Below, piece by piece: positions 15,393-24,152 of a DNA stretch of 64,000 nt. Origin of the DNA: Deferribacter autotrophicus (lineage in GTDB: Bacteria; Chrysiogenota; Deferribacteres; Deferribacterales; Deferribacteraceae); the NCBI RefSeq assembly GCF_008362905.1, contig NZ_VFJB01000009.1:124001-188000 (forward strand). The letters run 5' to 3'. Numbering within the stretch: the first letter of the stretch is position 1; each line of letters opens with the position of its first letter. The notes under the pieces were generated by a model. The model worked only from the letters and a program-made list of their open reading frames with translations, did not search any database and had not been told where the DNA came from. The position numbers and the translations under genes are program-made.

Positions 15393-15713
15393 TTACCTCA
15401 ATGCATCATTTTCGGTAGGAAAAATCTTAAATATCTTATCTAATCCTGTGAAAGAAAACATCTCCTTTAAATCACTTGATAAATCACAAATTCTTAAATT
15501 TTTCTTATTCTTATTGCTTTGTTTGTATAAATCTATAATTTCTCTCAATCCTGAACTATTCATATAAACAACACCTTTGAATGAAAGAACAACTGTATCC
15601 ACATCATTGAAAAACTTTAACACTTCATTTTTCATTGCCTGCCCTGTTTGAGCATTGATTTCCCCTGTCAAATAAACAACTTTTTTCCCCGCAATATCTT
15701 TCACTTCGTACAT
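15393..15713 (-). CDS. STAS-domain anti-anti-sigma-type protein
   Basis: A 106-residue single STAS domain with the conserved phospho-acceptor region VVYMNSSGLREIIDLY, where one of the two Ser residues is the likely regulated site. Such proteins bind a kinase/anti-sigma partner when dephosphorylated by an SpoIIE-type phosphatase, and that phosphatase gene lies two bases upstream. No RsbW/SpoIIAB-like kinase is in the window, so the partner may lie elsewhere or be unconventional. Confidence 0.9.
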   Translation of the reverse strand: MYEVKDIAGKKVVYLTGEINAQTGQAMKNEVLKFFNDVDTVVLSFKGVVYMNSSGLREIIDLYKQSNKNKKNLRICDLSSDLKEMFSFTGLDKIFKIFPTENDALR

Positions 15714-15715
15714 AA

Positions 15716-17302
15716 TTAAACCTCCTTCTTCTTTATTATGAATATTGTTATATCATCTTCAAATGGTCTACCCTCCGTAAACTCTTTTACATCCTCCATT
15801 ATATATTTTATTATATCATCACACTTTTCATTGTGAAACATAATTATCTTATTTATTAATCTATCATATCCATACTGTTCATCATTTTTATTCATAGCTT
15901 CTACCAATCCGTCAGTATACATGAATGCAATATCACCATTATCAAAGGTAAAACTCCCCTCTTCATATTCCACCATATCAAAAGTACCTAAAAATAATCC
16001 ATTTGCTGTAACTTTTTTTACAACCATTTCCGATTTATCAAAATAAAGTAGAGGATTATGACCTGCACTCGCATAATTGCACTCACCAGTAAGACTGTTC
16101 ATTACAAGATAAAACATAGTAACAAAATCGTTCGTATAGATATTATCACACAAAATTTCATTTACCATATTTAGGGCCTCTGCTGCAGATATCACATCAT
16201 AAGTATAAGAGCGCATTATAGCTCTCGTAATTGCCATTATTACTGCAGCAGGAATCCCGTGACCGCTAACATCAGCCACAGTAAATCCCCAATAACCGTT
16301 GCTCATCTCAATACAATCAAAATAATCACCACCTGCTTGCTCAGCAGGAGTATAAAAAGCTCCAAACTCATACCCTTCTATTTCCGGTAATTTTTCAGGT
16401 AAAAGACTCGACTGAATCTCACCTACTTGGCGCAACTCCTCATCAATAATCTCTTGAGCTTTTTTAAGCTTCTCATTCATTTTTAATAAATCTTCATTAA
16501 GTTTCATCATCTGATGCTGTTTCTCTTTTAAATCCTGCTGTTGCCTTTTAATTTCATCAAGAAGCAAAATCTCTCTTGTTGTATCACGTATACTTTCAAC
16601 AATATAATCATCAAATCTATTAAACTGCAGGGTAAGAGTTTTCTTATTAACTTTTCTAACAGATTTTGTTATTTTTTTGTCTATTAAAGGACATTCTTTA
16701 CATGGCTCAGAAAAACCATAAACTTCATAACACTTACCTGCTCTTAGTTCATCAGAATGTTTCCCAACGAACTCAGATATTTTATAATTTAAAATATTTA
16801 TTGAATAATCCTTTTCTACTACCATTAAACCGTCACTAATGCTGTTTATTACTTTAGTTAAAAACCGATGCTTTTTCTCAACCTCCAGTTTTTTAAGATT
16901 TAAAATTACATTGTTTGCTTTTAACTCCTTTGCTTGATGTGTAAGTTTATCTACCAATACCTTTCCTTCAGTAATATCATCAAAAACTTCTACAAAATAT
17001 CTATCACCAACACATTCAAATTTTCCTCTAAAAATCTTTCTAAAACCTCTAAAATCAATAGTATCGTGTATAATATCTTTAGCAAAACATTTTTCCTTTA
17101 AATAGGACAACGGACAATTCTCACAAGGTTCTGTTCTTTTAAATAATACTGAATAACATTTTTTCCCTGTGACTTGAGATGGAGTCTTATTTGTTAATAA
17201 CTTTAACTTATTGTTTACAAACTGAATACTATAATTTTCATCAATCACCATAACTATTTCATCAACACTGTCTAGCAGTGCAGAAAAATCAAAACCTTTC
17301 AT
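15716..17302 (-). CDS. PAS-PAS-SpoIIE serine phosphatase
   Basis: A 528-residue protein with two PAS-like domains (about 5-120 and 150-245). Each carries a C-x(n)-EPCENCPL or EPCKECPL type cysteine motif, suggestive of metal or redox sensing. A coiled coil follows (about 250-295), then a PP2C/SpoIIE phosphatase domain (about 300-525) with metal-binding Asp in GGDYFD, ADVSGHGIPA, SAGHNPLL, YTDGLVEA and DDITIFII. It should dephosphorylate STAS proteins such as its neighbour. Its ATG overlaps the preceding gene by four bases. Confidence 0.92.
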   Translation of the reverse strand: MKGFDFSALLDSVDEIVMVIDENYSIQFVNNKLKLLTNKTPSQVTGKKCYSVLFKRTEPCENCPLSYLKEKCFAKDIIHDTIDFRGFRKIFRGKFECVGDRYFVEVFDDITEGKVLVDKLTHQAKELKANNVILNLKKLEVEKKHRFLTKVINSISDGLMVVEKDYSINILNYKISEFVGKHSDELRAGKCYEVYGFSEPCKECPLIDKKITKSVRKVNKKTLTLQFNRFDDYIVESIRDTTREILLLDEIKRQQQDLKEKQHQMMKLNEDLLKMNEKLKKAQEIIDEELRQVGEIQSSLLPEKLPEIEGYEFGAFYTPAEQAGGDYFDCIEMSNGYWGFTVADVSGHGIPAAVIMAITRAIMRSYTYDVISAAEALNMVNEILCDNIYTNDFVTMFYLVMNSLTGECNYASAGHNPLLYFDKSEMVVKKVTANGLFLGTFDMVEYEEGSFTFDNGDIAFMYTDGLVEAMNKNDEQYGYDRLINKIIMFHNEKCDDIIKYIMEDVKEFTEGRPFEDDITIFIIKKKEV

Positions 17303-18270
17303 CCTTTAACTACCAACATTATTAATAATATTAAAAAGATAATAATAAACAAAACTGAAGATACTAACAATCTCACAGATAATCGTTTATTTTCATCAAT
17401 ATATTCTTTTTTATACTGATCAATCTCTTCCTCTATTTTGCTAAATCTATCAAGATATTCTTCAATCTCACTTTTGTATTTCTCCACATCTTCCATTGGT
17501 TCATATTCTATGATGGCTCCAATATACATGATTAACAGCTTTACATAATTAAATAGATCTACTTTTAAGTATTGAAATTTATCCATAAAACTATATGTAG
17601 AAATAACAATTAAATTAGGAAGTAATTTAAACTGTTCCCTTTTTAATCTCTCTTTTATATCATCAGGTATTTCATCATAATTTTTTATATTTGAAATTAT
17701 GTTCTTAATTGGTTCATAAAGAGATATATACTTATCAACTATATCTTTTATCAAATTTATTCTAATCACATTCTTTTCTTTAGGTAGTTCTCTGCTACGA
17801 AGATAATTTCTAATTAAAACAAAACCAGATGGAATCTTCACTTGTTTTCTTACATATTTCTTTTTAGGAATTTTTTTCTTATCCAAAGCAATCAACGTTT
17901 CAATAATTTCATCAGTTGTAAAAATAAAATGCCCTTCATCATCTAAAATCTGTCTATCGCCATCCTTCAATGAACCATTAGTGAAAAAGAACAACTTTGT
18001 AAGATTGTTGTCATTCATAACTCTAAGCACTTCTACAACAGTATCAGAAGCCACATCTTTGCTTTCTTTAACAACCTCCACCCACACCAAAGCCTCATCG
18101 TCACTTCTTTTATGTTTCCAAATCTCACACCTAGTTTTATTTGGGATCTCTCTGATACTGATATGAAATGCATAATGAAAATCATCCATTATCTCGGCAA
18201 CATAATTATAAAAATTAGCAATGTTGATATCATACAAATCTTTTGGATCTATTTTTCTAATCTGATTCAT
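17299..18270 (-). CDS. Unknown membrane-anchored protein
   Basis: A 323-residue protein. The N-terminal half contains CEIWKHKRSDDEALVWVEVVKES and LTKLFFFTNGSLKDGDRQIL, whose beta-strand pattern recalls the restriction-endonuclease-like fold (Mrr-type, V-E-V-K core), but a catalytic set is not convincing. A helical middle and a coiled coil (EKYKSEIEEYLDRFSKIEEEIDQYKKEY) lead to a single C-terminal membrane helix (VSSVLFIIIFLILLIMLV). It lies between an OmpA-like protein and the phosphatase. Function unknown. Confidence 0.6.
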   Translation of the reverse strand: MNQIRKIDPKDLYDINIANFYNYVAEIMDDFHYAFHISIREIPNKTRCEIWKHKRSDDEALVWVEVVKESKDVASDTVVEVLRVMNDNNLTKLFFFTNGSLKDGDRQILDDEGHFIFTTDEIIETLIALDKKKIPKKKYVRKQVKIPSGFVLIRNYLRSRELPKEKNVIRINLIKDIVDKYISLYEPIKNIISNIKNYDEIPDDIKERLKREQFKLLPNLIVISTYSFMDKFQYLKVDLFNYVKLLIMYIGAIIEYEPMEDVEKYKSEIEEYLDRFSKIEEEIDQYKKEYIDENKRLSVRLLVSSVLFIIIFLILLIMLVVKG

Positions 18271-18880
18271 AAAGCTCTACCCGTCTATTTTGAACAGCTC
18301 CTTCAAAACTATTAGATACTAAAGGATAAAACTCACCTAAACCAACAATTTTTGCATTTTCATCAATATCCGCATATTTTTTTAAAAGATCCTTTACAAA
18401 CTTTGCTCTTAATATAGATAACTCATAATTATTTTTATACTTATCATTGGGGTTTACTGGCAATGAATCGGTATGGCCATAAATATAATAAACTTTATTC
18501 TTATCTAATGATTTAATAAAGTTTATCGTGTCATTATCTAAATTAAATGAAAATGCTCCTTTATCGAAATAAAAAGTTTTTATAAGCTTCAATTTTGCAA
18601 AATCAGTTTGTAATGCATTTTTTACTACACCATTGTCTACCTTTTGTTTATATTCCGTTGATTCAATCCTCTCTACACTAATAACTTTCCAGCCATTCAA
18701 TGAAACTTCTTCTTTAGCATCTTCACTACTTTTACTGTATACGTAAAAAGATGTGATTATAGAACCAGGTTTCTCTGCAATAACCTTAAATTTATATTTT
18801 TCATCTCCACCAGATATATTGATACTTAACAGGACGATCAACAGACTTAGGTAGAAGTTTCTTATAATTTGTCTTTTCAA
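18257..18880 (-). CDS. OmpA-like periplasmic protein
   Basis: A 207-residue protein with a signal peptide (FYLSLLIVLLSINISGG) and a C-terminal OmpA peptidoglycan-binding domain (YYIYGHTDSLPVNPN...NYELSILRAKFVKDLL...VGLGEFYP...NRRVELYES). The OmpA core places it at the cell wall; in a flagellar/chemotaxis setting a MotB-like anchoring role is possible, but there is no partner MotA here. The start is a TTG at 18880 with AAGGGA eight bases upstream. It overlaps its neighbours by 14 and 80 bases. Confidence 0.82.
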   Translation of the reverse strand: MKRQIIRNFYLSLLIVLLSINISGGDEKYKFKVIAEKPGSIITSFYVYSKSSEDAKEEVSLNGWKVISVERIESTEYKQKVDNGVVKNALQTDFAKLKLIKTFYFDKGAFSFNLDNDTINFIKSLDKNKVYYIYGHTDSLPVNPNDKYKNNYELSILRAKFVKDLLKKYADIDENAKIVGLGEFYPLVSNSFEGAVQNRRVELYESD

Positions 18881-19097
18881 TTTTAAAATCCCTTAAAGCC
18901 TTTTTAAATTCAAAATCGGAATAAGTCTTAACAATCTTTAACTCTTTTATTACATCTGCACCACCATTATAAAAATAAAAAGATTTGTAATCCAACTTGC
19001 TTACAGTTTGAAACCTCCTATCCAAGGTGGTAACCTCATAAACAAACACAAGTAAAAGAAAAATTATACTATTTTTTATAAATTGAATTAAGTTCAT
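18801..19097 (-). CDS. Small membrane or exported protein, uncertain
   Basis: A 98-residue frame with an N-terminal hydrophobic helix (FIKNSIIFLLLVFVYEV) and a Lys-rich remainder. It fills the otherwise empty 188 bases between cheA and the OmpA-like gene, but overlaps cheA by 29 bases and the OmpA-like gene by 80. Its ribosome site is weak. The composition is protein-like, so I keep it at modest confidence. The OmpA-like gene could alternatively start later. Confidence 0.45.
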   Translation of the reverse strand: MNLIQFIKNSIIFLLLVFVYEVTTLDRRFQTVSKLDYKSFYFYNGGADVIKELKIVKTYSDFEFKKALRDFKIEKTNYKKLLPKSVDRPVKYQYIWWR

Positions 19098-21162
19098 TTA
19101 TCTTATTTAAAATGTCATCCAAACCTACAGGTTTTGTTAGAAACGCGTCTATACCGTATGCAGAAAACTTTTTACTATCGTTAACTTCCCCTCTCGATGA
19201 AATTGCCAAAATAGGTCCATTATATCCAGCTTCTCTTAAAGACCTTGACAGCTCAAATCCGTCCATTCCTGGCATAAAAATATCAGTTATTATCATATCC
19301 ACGTCAAAATTTTTAATTGCAGCTATAGCATCTTTACCATTTGTAATTTCTATCACATCTATCCAACCTGTACCACTCAATAACCTTTTCATAATTTTTC
19401 TATCAGTGGCAGAATCATCAACAAGCATAAGTCTTAATCTTTTTTCATTTACAGATTCTGTCGTAACACTTTTACTTTTCTTTTTTCTTGGAATTCTTGG
19501 CATCTTTGATGCGATATCCATTATCCCTGCGACATCAAGTATCAGCCGTACGGTACCATCACCCATTATAGTAGCACCTGCTATTCCTACAGTTCCACCC
19601 AAATATTCACCCAATGACTTGATTACAATTTCTTCCTGTCCTATAAGTCTATCAACCACAAATCCCACACGTTTTTCAGCCAATGCTACCACTACTACAT
19701 ACATTTCATTGCTGAAAGTGGGCTCTAACTCAAAAACTTCATTAATCCTTACCAAAGATAATACGGATTCTCTTAATTTTAAGACTTCTCTTCCTTCAAA
19801 ATTATGTATTTCATTTTCATCAATCTTTACAGTTTCAATCACAGATACAATGGGAACTGCAAAAACCTCACCAGACACTTCCACCAAAAGTGCCTGTATT
19901 ATCGCTAGAGTTAGAGGTAATTTCATCCTAAAGGTAGTTCCTTTATCAATTTCTGACTCAATTTGTATAATACCATTCAGCTTTTCAATATTAGTCTTAA
20001 CCACGTCCATTCCTACACCACGGCCAGAAACTCCAGTAACCTTTTCTGAAGTGGAAAAACCTGGTTTAAAAATAAGTCCAAAAGCTTCTTCTTTACTTAA
20101 TGTTTTAGCTTCCTCTGGCGTAATAACCCCTTTTTCAATGGCTTTCTTCTTGAGTTTTTCAGGATCCATCCCCCTTCCATCATCACGTATCTCTATAACA
20201 ATATGATTACCTTCGTGATATGCTGTAAGATAAACTGTCCCTTTTTCTGGTTTACCCTTTTTCAATCTCTCCTCAGGTGGCTCAATACCATGATCAACAG
20301 CATTTCTCAGCATATGAATTAAAGGATCACCTATCTCTTCCACTACCGATTTATCAAGCTCTGTATCCTCTCCCGAAATAATTAAATCTATCTCTTTGTT
20401 AAGCTCTCTGCATAAATCTCTAACCATTCTCGGGAACTTATTGAATACCTTTCCAATGGGGACCATCCTTGTTTTCATTACGGCCAATTGTAATTCTGTT
20501 GTAATAAGACCAAGATGTGAAGTGGTCTCAATGAGTTGCTCTACCAAAAAGTCGCCATCAAATTTTTTTTCAAATTCTGCTGATATCTGAGCAATTCTGT
20601 TTCTACTTAAAACAAGTTCACCCACAAGATTCATCAATGTATCAAGTCTGTTTACATCTACTCTGATTGTTTGCTCTATAGCCTTTGTTATTTTACTTAT
20701 CTGTGAAGGCTCATTTTTCTTTGCAGTCTTTGATTTTTCTGCTTTTTGAACATCCTTCTGGGGTTCTTTCTTTAATGCCTTACCTTCATTTACCAATTTT
20801 AATTTTTTTACAATTTCTGTTGTATCTGTAGAATCAGTACCATTCTTTATATCCTCGACAATTCTTTTCACACAATCAACAAATTCCAAAAGAACATCCA
20901 TCACCTCTGTAGTAACTACCATATCCCCTTTACGTAACTTATTTAATATCTCTTCTGCTACATGGGTAACTTCTGTTAATTTATCGAAACCTAAAAAAGA
21001 TGATGATCCTTTGATTGTATGAGCAGCACGAAAAATTTTATTTAATAAATCCAAATCATCCTTTCTTTGCTCAAGTTCCACAAGATCTTGATCAAGCTGT
21101 TCTATAAGTTCTTCTGTCTCAATTAAAAAATCCTGTATTAAATCACTCATTTCATTATTCAT
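19069..21162 (-). CDS. cheA: Chemotaxis histidine kinase CheA with C-terminal receiver
   Basis: A 697-residue kinase. Order: Hpt/P1 with AAHTIKGSSSFLGF (phospho-His), a low-complexity linker instead of a P2 CheY-docking domain, P3 dimerisation (LMNLVGELVLSRNRI), P4 ATPase (HMLRNAVDHGIEPPEER, GRGMDP, GRGVGMDVV), P5 CheW-like, and an extra C-terminal receiver domain (MLVDDSATDRKIMKRLL, MIITDIFMPGMDGFEL, FLTKPVG). Lack of P2 plus an attached receiver suggests the receiver acts as a phosphate sink or that CheY docks differently. No separate cheW gene is seen in this block. Confidence 0.96.
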   Translation of the reverse strand: MNNEMSDLIQDFLIETEELIEQLDQDLVELEQRKDDLDLLNKIFRAAHTIKGSSSFLGFDKLTEVTHVAEEILNKLRKGDMVVTTEVMDVLLEFVDCVKRIVEDIKNGTDSTDTTEIVKKLKLVNEGKALKKEPQKDVQKAEKSKTAKKNEPSQISKITKAIEQTIRVDVNRLDTLMNLVGELVLSRNRIAQISAEFEKKFDGDFLVEQLIETTSHLGLITTELQLAVMKTRMVPIGKVFNKFPRMVRDLCRELNKEIDLIISGEDTELDKSVVEEIGDPLIHMLRNAVDHGIEPPEERLKKGKPEKGTVYLTAYHEGNHIVIEIRDDGRGMDPEKLKKKAIEKGVITPEEAKTLSKEEAFGLIFKPGFSTSEKVTGVSGRGVGMDVVKTNIEKLNGIIQIESEIDKGTTFRMKLPLTLAIIQALLVEVSGEVFAVPIVSVIETVKIDENEIHNFEGREVLKLRESVLSLVRINEVFELEPTFSNEMYVVVVALAEKRVGFVVDRLIGQEEIVIKSLGEYLGGTVGIAGATIMGDGTVRLILDVAGIMDIASKMPRIPRKKKSKSVTTESVNEKRLRLMLVDDSATDRKIMKRLLSGTGWIDVIEITNGKDAIAAIKNFDVDMIITDIFMPGMDGFELSRSLREAGYNGPILAISSRGEVNDSKKFSAYGIDAFLTKPVGLDDILNKINELNSIYKK

Positions 21163-21171
21163 TATAATCTC

Positions 21172-21807
21172 CTAAAGACCAAATTCTTCAAGTAATTTAT
21201 CTACTAATTCTTGGTCCTCTAACACCTCTTTCTTTTCTTTCACTTCACTCAGTTTTTCTGGATCAAGTTTATTACTTTTTAACCCAAGCTTGATTATCAA
21301 ATCCGCAATTCTATTTTCTATCTCATTCAAAATCATCATAAGTTTATCAATTTTTTGCTTGGTTATATCTTGAAACTCTAAAGCAGCTATCATATCAAAG
21401 CAGATATCCTCCCCTTCCATAACCGAATCTTTGATCCCATTTAAATAAATTTTTGCCCTATCAAAATCTCCATTTTTAATTGCTTCTTTCAACCCTTTTA
21501 AACTTTCTTTAATAGAATCTATATTAAAGTTAATTTTATCAATCTCACTTAAAATTGATTCAGTAGCATTTTTCATATCATTGATTATTTCACGCAAGAT
21601 CTTCTCAAATAAAGGTAAATCCTCGTAAGCATCAGAAAAAGCATCATCTACTATTTTAAGCTTTTTCAAAGCTTCATTAAAATACTGAGCAATTTGAAAT
21701 AATTCGCTCTCTGGTTTAATATTAATCTCTATTAAATCGTAATCCCCACTATTAATCTTTTTTGCAATATCAATTAATTCATTTAAATCGTTTAAATATT
21801 CACTCAT
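21172..21807 (-). CDS. cheZ: CheY-P phosphatase CheZ
   Basis: A 211-residue all-helical protein. The signature IAALEFQDITKQKIDKLM carries the conserved Asp and catalytic Gln of CheZ (QDFQDLTGQ in E. coli). The last residues (QELVDKLLEEFGL) match the C-terminal CheY-binding helix (DQVDDLLDSLGF). It accelerates CheY-P dephosphorylation. The ATG at 21807 is preferred over a TTG at 21819; the former follows the cheY stop by one base. CheZ outside the Proteobacteria is less common but known. Confidence 0.92.
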   Translation of the reverse strand: MSEYLNDLNELIDIAKKINSGDYDLIEINIKPESELFQIAQYFNEALKKLKIVDDAFSDAYEDLPLFEKILREIINDMKNATESILSEIDKINFNIDSIKESLKGLKEAIKNGDFDRAKIYLNGIKDSVMEGEDICFDMIAALEFQDITKQKIDKLMMILNEIENRIADLIIKLGLKSNKLDPEKLSEVKEKKEVLEDQELVDKLLEEFGL

Positions 21808-21808
21808 T

Positions 21809-22186
21809 TTAATATCCAAGCAGTTTAAATACCTTCTCCTTTAACGTATCTGGTGTAAAAGGTTTAACCACATAATTGTTTACACCACTTTTTAATGCTA
21901 TCAAGATATCTTCCTTAGCTGCTTCTGTAGTAACCATTAAAATAGGTATTTCATCATACTCTCTATTCGCTCTAACTGTCTTAACAAAAGTTAACCCATC
22001 CATTTCAGGCATATTCCAATCAGTTATGATAAGGTCTACTTTGTTTTTTGATAAAACTTCCAATGCCTCAACACCATTAGATGCTTCTAACACATTTGAA
22101 AACCCTATTTTATGTAGTGTATTCTTTATAATTCTTCGCATTGTTGATGAATCATCAACAGTTATAATAACGTCATCGTAAGCCAT
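21809..22186 (-). CDS. cheY: Chemotaxis response regulator CheY
   Basis: A 125-residue single receiver domain with the acidic pair in ITVDDSSTMRRI, the phospho-acceptor Asp in IITDWNMPEMDGL, Thr in MVTTEA and Lys in VVKPFTPDTLKEKV. Phosphorylated CheY binds FliM/FliN to change rotation. AGGAGGC precedes the ATG. A 72-base gap separates it from fliN/Y upstream, the largest gap in this part of the block, so an internal promoter is possible, though I see no strong one. Confidence 0.97.
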   Translation of the reverse strand: MAYDDVIITVDDSSTMRRIIKNTLHKIGFSNVLEASNGVEALEVLSKNKVDLIITDWNMPEMDGLTFVKTVRANREYDEIPILMVTTEAAKEDILIALKSGVNNYVVKPFTPDTLKEKVFKLLGY

Positions 22187-22258
22187 TAAAGCCTCCTAAA
22201 ACTGTATTTAAAAATTAAATACATCTTAACTTAAGTTTATTCAAGATTTTTCAATAAA

Positions 22259-23134
22259 TTAATCTTTTAATTTTTTTATCCGTTCAGCTCTACTAACAAT
22301 CTCTTGAATTCTCAGGCCAAAATACCCGTCTACCACAACCACTTCTCCTCTTGCAATAACCTTATTATTCACCAATAGCTCTACTGGTTCATCGGCGTAT
22401 TCCTCTAACTCTATAATTTTACCTGGCCCAAGCTCCAAAATATCTTTTAAATACATTTTTGTAGAACCAATTTTAACAGAAACAGGTATTTCCACATCAA
22501 GCAAAAGATCTATATTACCCCCAATTTCAATTTCCCCCTCCTCACCTAAAGTACCTGTAAAATCACCAAAATCAGGTGAAATATCATCTGCCTCATCTTT
22601 AAGGCTTACCATATTATTAAACTTAGCATCTACAAAAAATATATATTTTGAATCAATCTTATCAGCTTTAAGGTCAAATGTGATCCCAGAAATCTCATCC
22701 TCAAAATCTGGTTTCTCATATGTAACATCAACCACAGAAAAATTAAATTTTTTACCAACATAACCAGATAAAGGAACATTCAACGATGATATAATTTGAT
22801 TTGTCAATTCCTTAGCAGCATCTCTTGTCTCATCATCAAGCTCATCTTTCGATTCTCCTTCCCCCATCATCATATAATCAACTAATGCTGTTATATCTTT
22901 CAAATTAAAAATAAATCCACAAAATAAGTTATTTTCACTATCTTCACCCCTTATAAAAATAGGGTTTTCTATATCTCCGATAATATCATCAAAGTAGCCT
23001 GTATAAAACTCTTCCACCTGCAAATTTACATCTTGATTTATCACAGTCTGTAAAGAACTTGAAAAATGCTCTTTAATTAAACTTACTACTTCCTTTAGTT
23101 TTGGCATTTCATCTAAATTAATTATATTTTTCAC
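22259..23134 (-). CDS. fliY: Flagellar motor switch protein FliY/FliN with CheC-like domain
   Basis: A 291-residue protein. The C-terminal 80 residues form a FliN/SpoA domain (LLLDVEIPVSVKIGSTKMYLKDILELGPGKIIELE...GLRIQEIV). The N-terminal 200 residues resemble CheC/FliY: the phosphatase motif D-x3-E-x2-N is present in TRDAAKELTNQII. It may thus both form the C-ring and dephosphorylate CheY-P, alongside CheZ. The start is GTG at 23134, overlapping the fliM stop by four bases. Confidence 0.88.
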   Translation of the reverse strand: MKNIINLDEMPKLKEVVSLIKEHFSSSLQTVINQDVNLQVEEFYTGYFDDIIGDIENPIFIRGEDSENNLFCGFIFNLKDITALVDYMMMGEGESKDELDDETRDAAKELTNQIISSLNVPLSGYVGKKFNFSVVDVTYEKPDFEDEISGITFDLKADKIDSKYIFFVDAKFNNMVSLKDEADDISPDFGDFTGTLGEEGEIEIGGNIDLLLDVEIPVSVKIGSTKMYLKDILELGPGKIIELEEYADEPVELLVNNKVIARGEVVVVDGYFGLRIQEIVSRAERIKKLKD

Positions 23135-24135
23135 GAACCTACCCCAACTTTATTTTCTTCAATGATTCTTTTAAGTTTAACTCCTTTTTTAACACCTGAA
23201 ATACCTAGTTCAACCTCGTACTTCCTCAAGTTATTAACATATAATATCGCAGGCAAAGATGCTTTATTATTTAAAATTACAGTATCTCCCGCTTTTAATG
23301 ATAAAATCTCATTTACTGTCAAAACGTTTTCACCCAATATTGCATGAATATTTACTAAAATATCTTCCAATAATTGGTATATCTGTTCTTCATAATTTCC
23401 AAACTTACCTTTCTTACCACCTATTATCCAATCCTGTGAACTAATCTTCCCTAAAATTGGTTCCAAAGTTATTGCAGGAAAACAAAGATTTATTAAACCA
23501 GATGCTTCTCCAAACTTTAATTCAAACACAATTAAAACCACAACTTCATTTTGAGCAACAATTTGTATAACTTGAGGACTATTTTCACTAACTTCCTTTT
23601 TAAATTTCACATTAGGAATAACTTGTCTCCAAACATCTTCTAGCTCTTTAAGGAGAAGATTAATTACTCCATCTAATAGCTTTTGTTCCAAATCGGTTAA
23701 TTCACGCAATTTGTATAACGGCTGGCCCGTTCCACCCAACAACTTGTCAACAATAGGAAAAACTATAGAAGGATTAATCTCCAAAACTACATTTCCTTCC
23801 AGTGGAATCATGCTTACCACATTAAAACTTGTGGGATCAGGAAGAGACATCAAAAATTCACCATATGTCATCTGATCCACACTAACCAGATTTATATCTG
23901 TAATCGCTCTTAAAACATTAGACAACGCTGAGCTGAAATTTCTAGCAAATTTATCATGCAAGTTCCTGATAGAACGAAGTTGTTCTTTAGAAACCCTATC
24001 AGGTCTTCTAAAATCGTATACCGATACTTTCTTAGGAACAAACTCTAAAGTATCAACCTTCTTTTCATCCAGCCCTTCTTCAGCTACTGTAGATAAAAGA
24101 GCATCAATTTCTTCTTGACTTAAGATATCAGCCAT
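23131..24135 (-). CDS. fliM: Flagellar motor switch protein FliM
   Basis: A 334-residue C-ring protein. The N-terminal CheY-P-binding motif is LSQEEIDALLS (residues 4-14). The middle domain has the conserved DKFARNFSSALS and the GGxG region (KLLGGTGQP). The C-terminal SpoA domain (LEDILVNIHAILGENVLTVNEILSLKAGDTVILNN) binds FliN. It is 17 bases downstream of cheB. Confidence 0.96.
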   Translation of the reverse strand: MADILSQEEIDALLSTVAEEGLDEKKVDTLEFVPKKVSVYDFRRPDRVSKEQLRSIRNLHDKFARNFSSALSNVLRAITDINLVSVDQMTYGEFLMSLPDPTSFNVVSMIPLEGNVVLEINPSIVFPIVDKLLGGTGQPLYKLRELTDLEQKLLDGVINLLLKELEDVWRQVIPNVKFKKEVSENSPQVIQIVAQNEVVVLIVFELKFGEASGLINLCFPAITLEPILGKISSQDWIIGGKKGKFGNYEEQIYQLLEDILVNIHAILGENVLTVNEILSLKAGDTVILNNKASLPAILYVNNLRKYEVELGISGVKKGVKLKRIIEENKVGVGS

Positions 24136-24152
24136 ATTCTATCCATTTTTTT

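Noticed and set aside
19112-20206. A 364-codon plus-strand frame opposite cheA
   Set aside because: It is the antisense of a clear CheA gene, rich in Ser, Ile and Thr as expected for a shadow frame, with no ribosome site or family.
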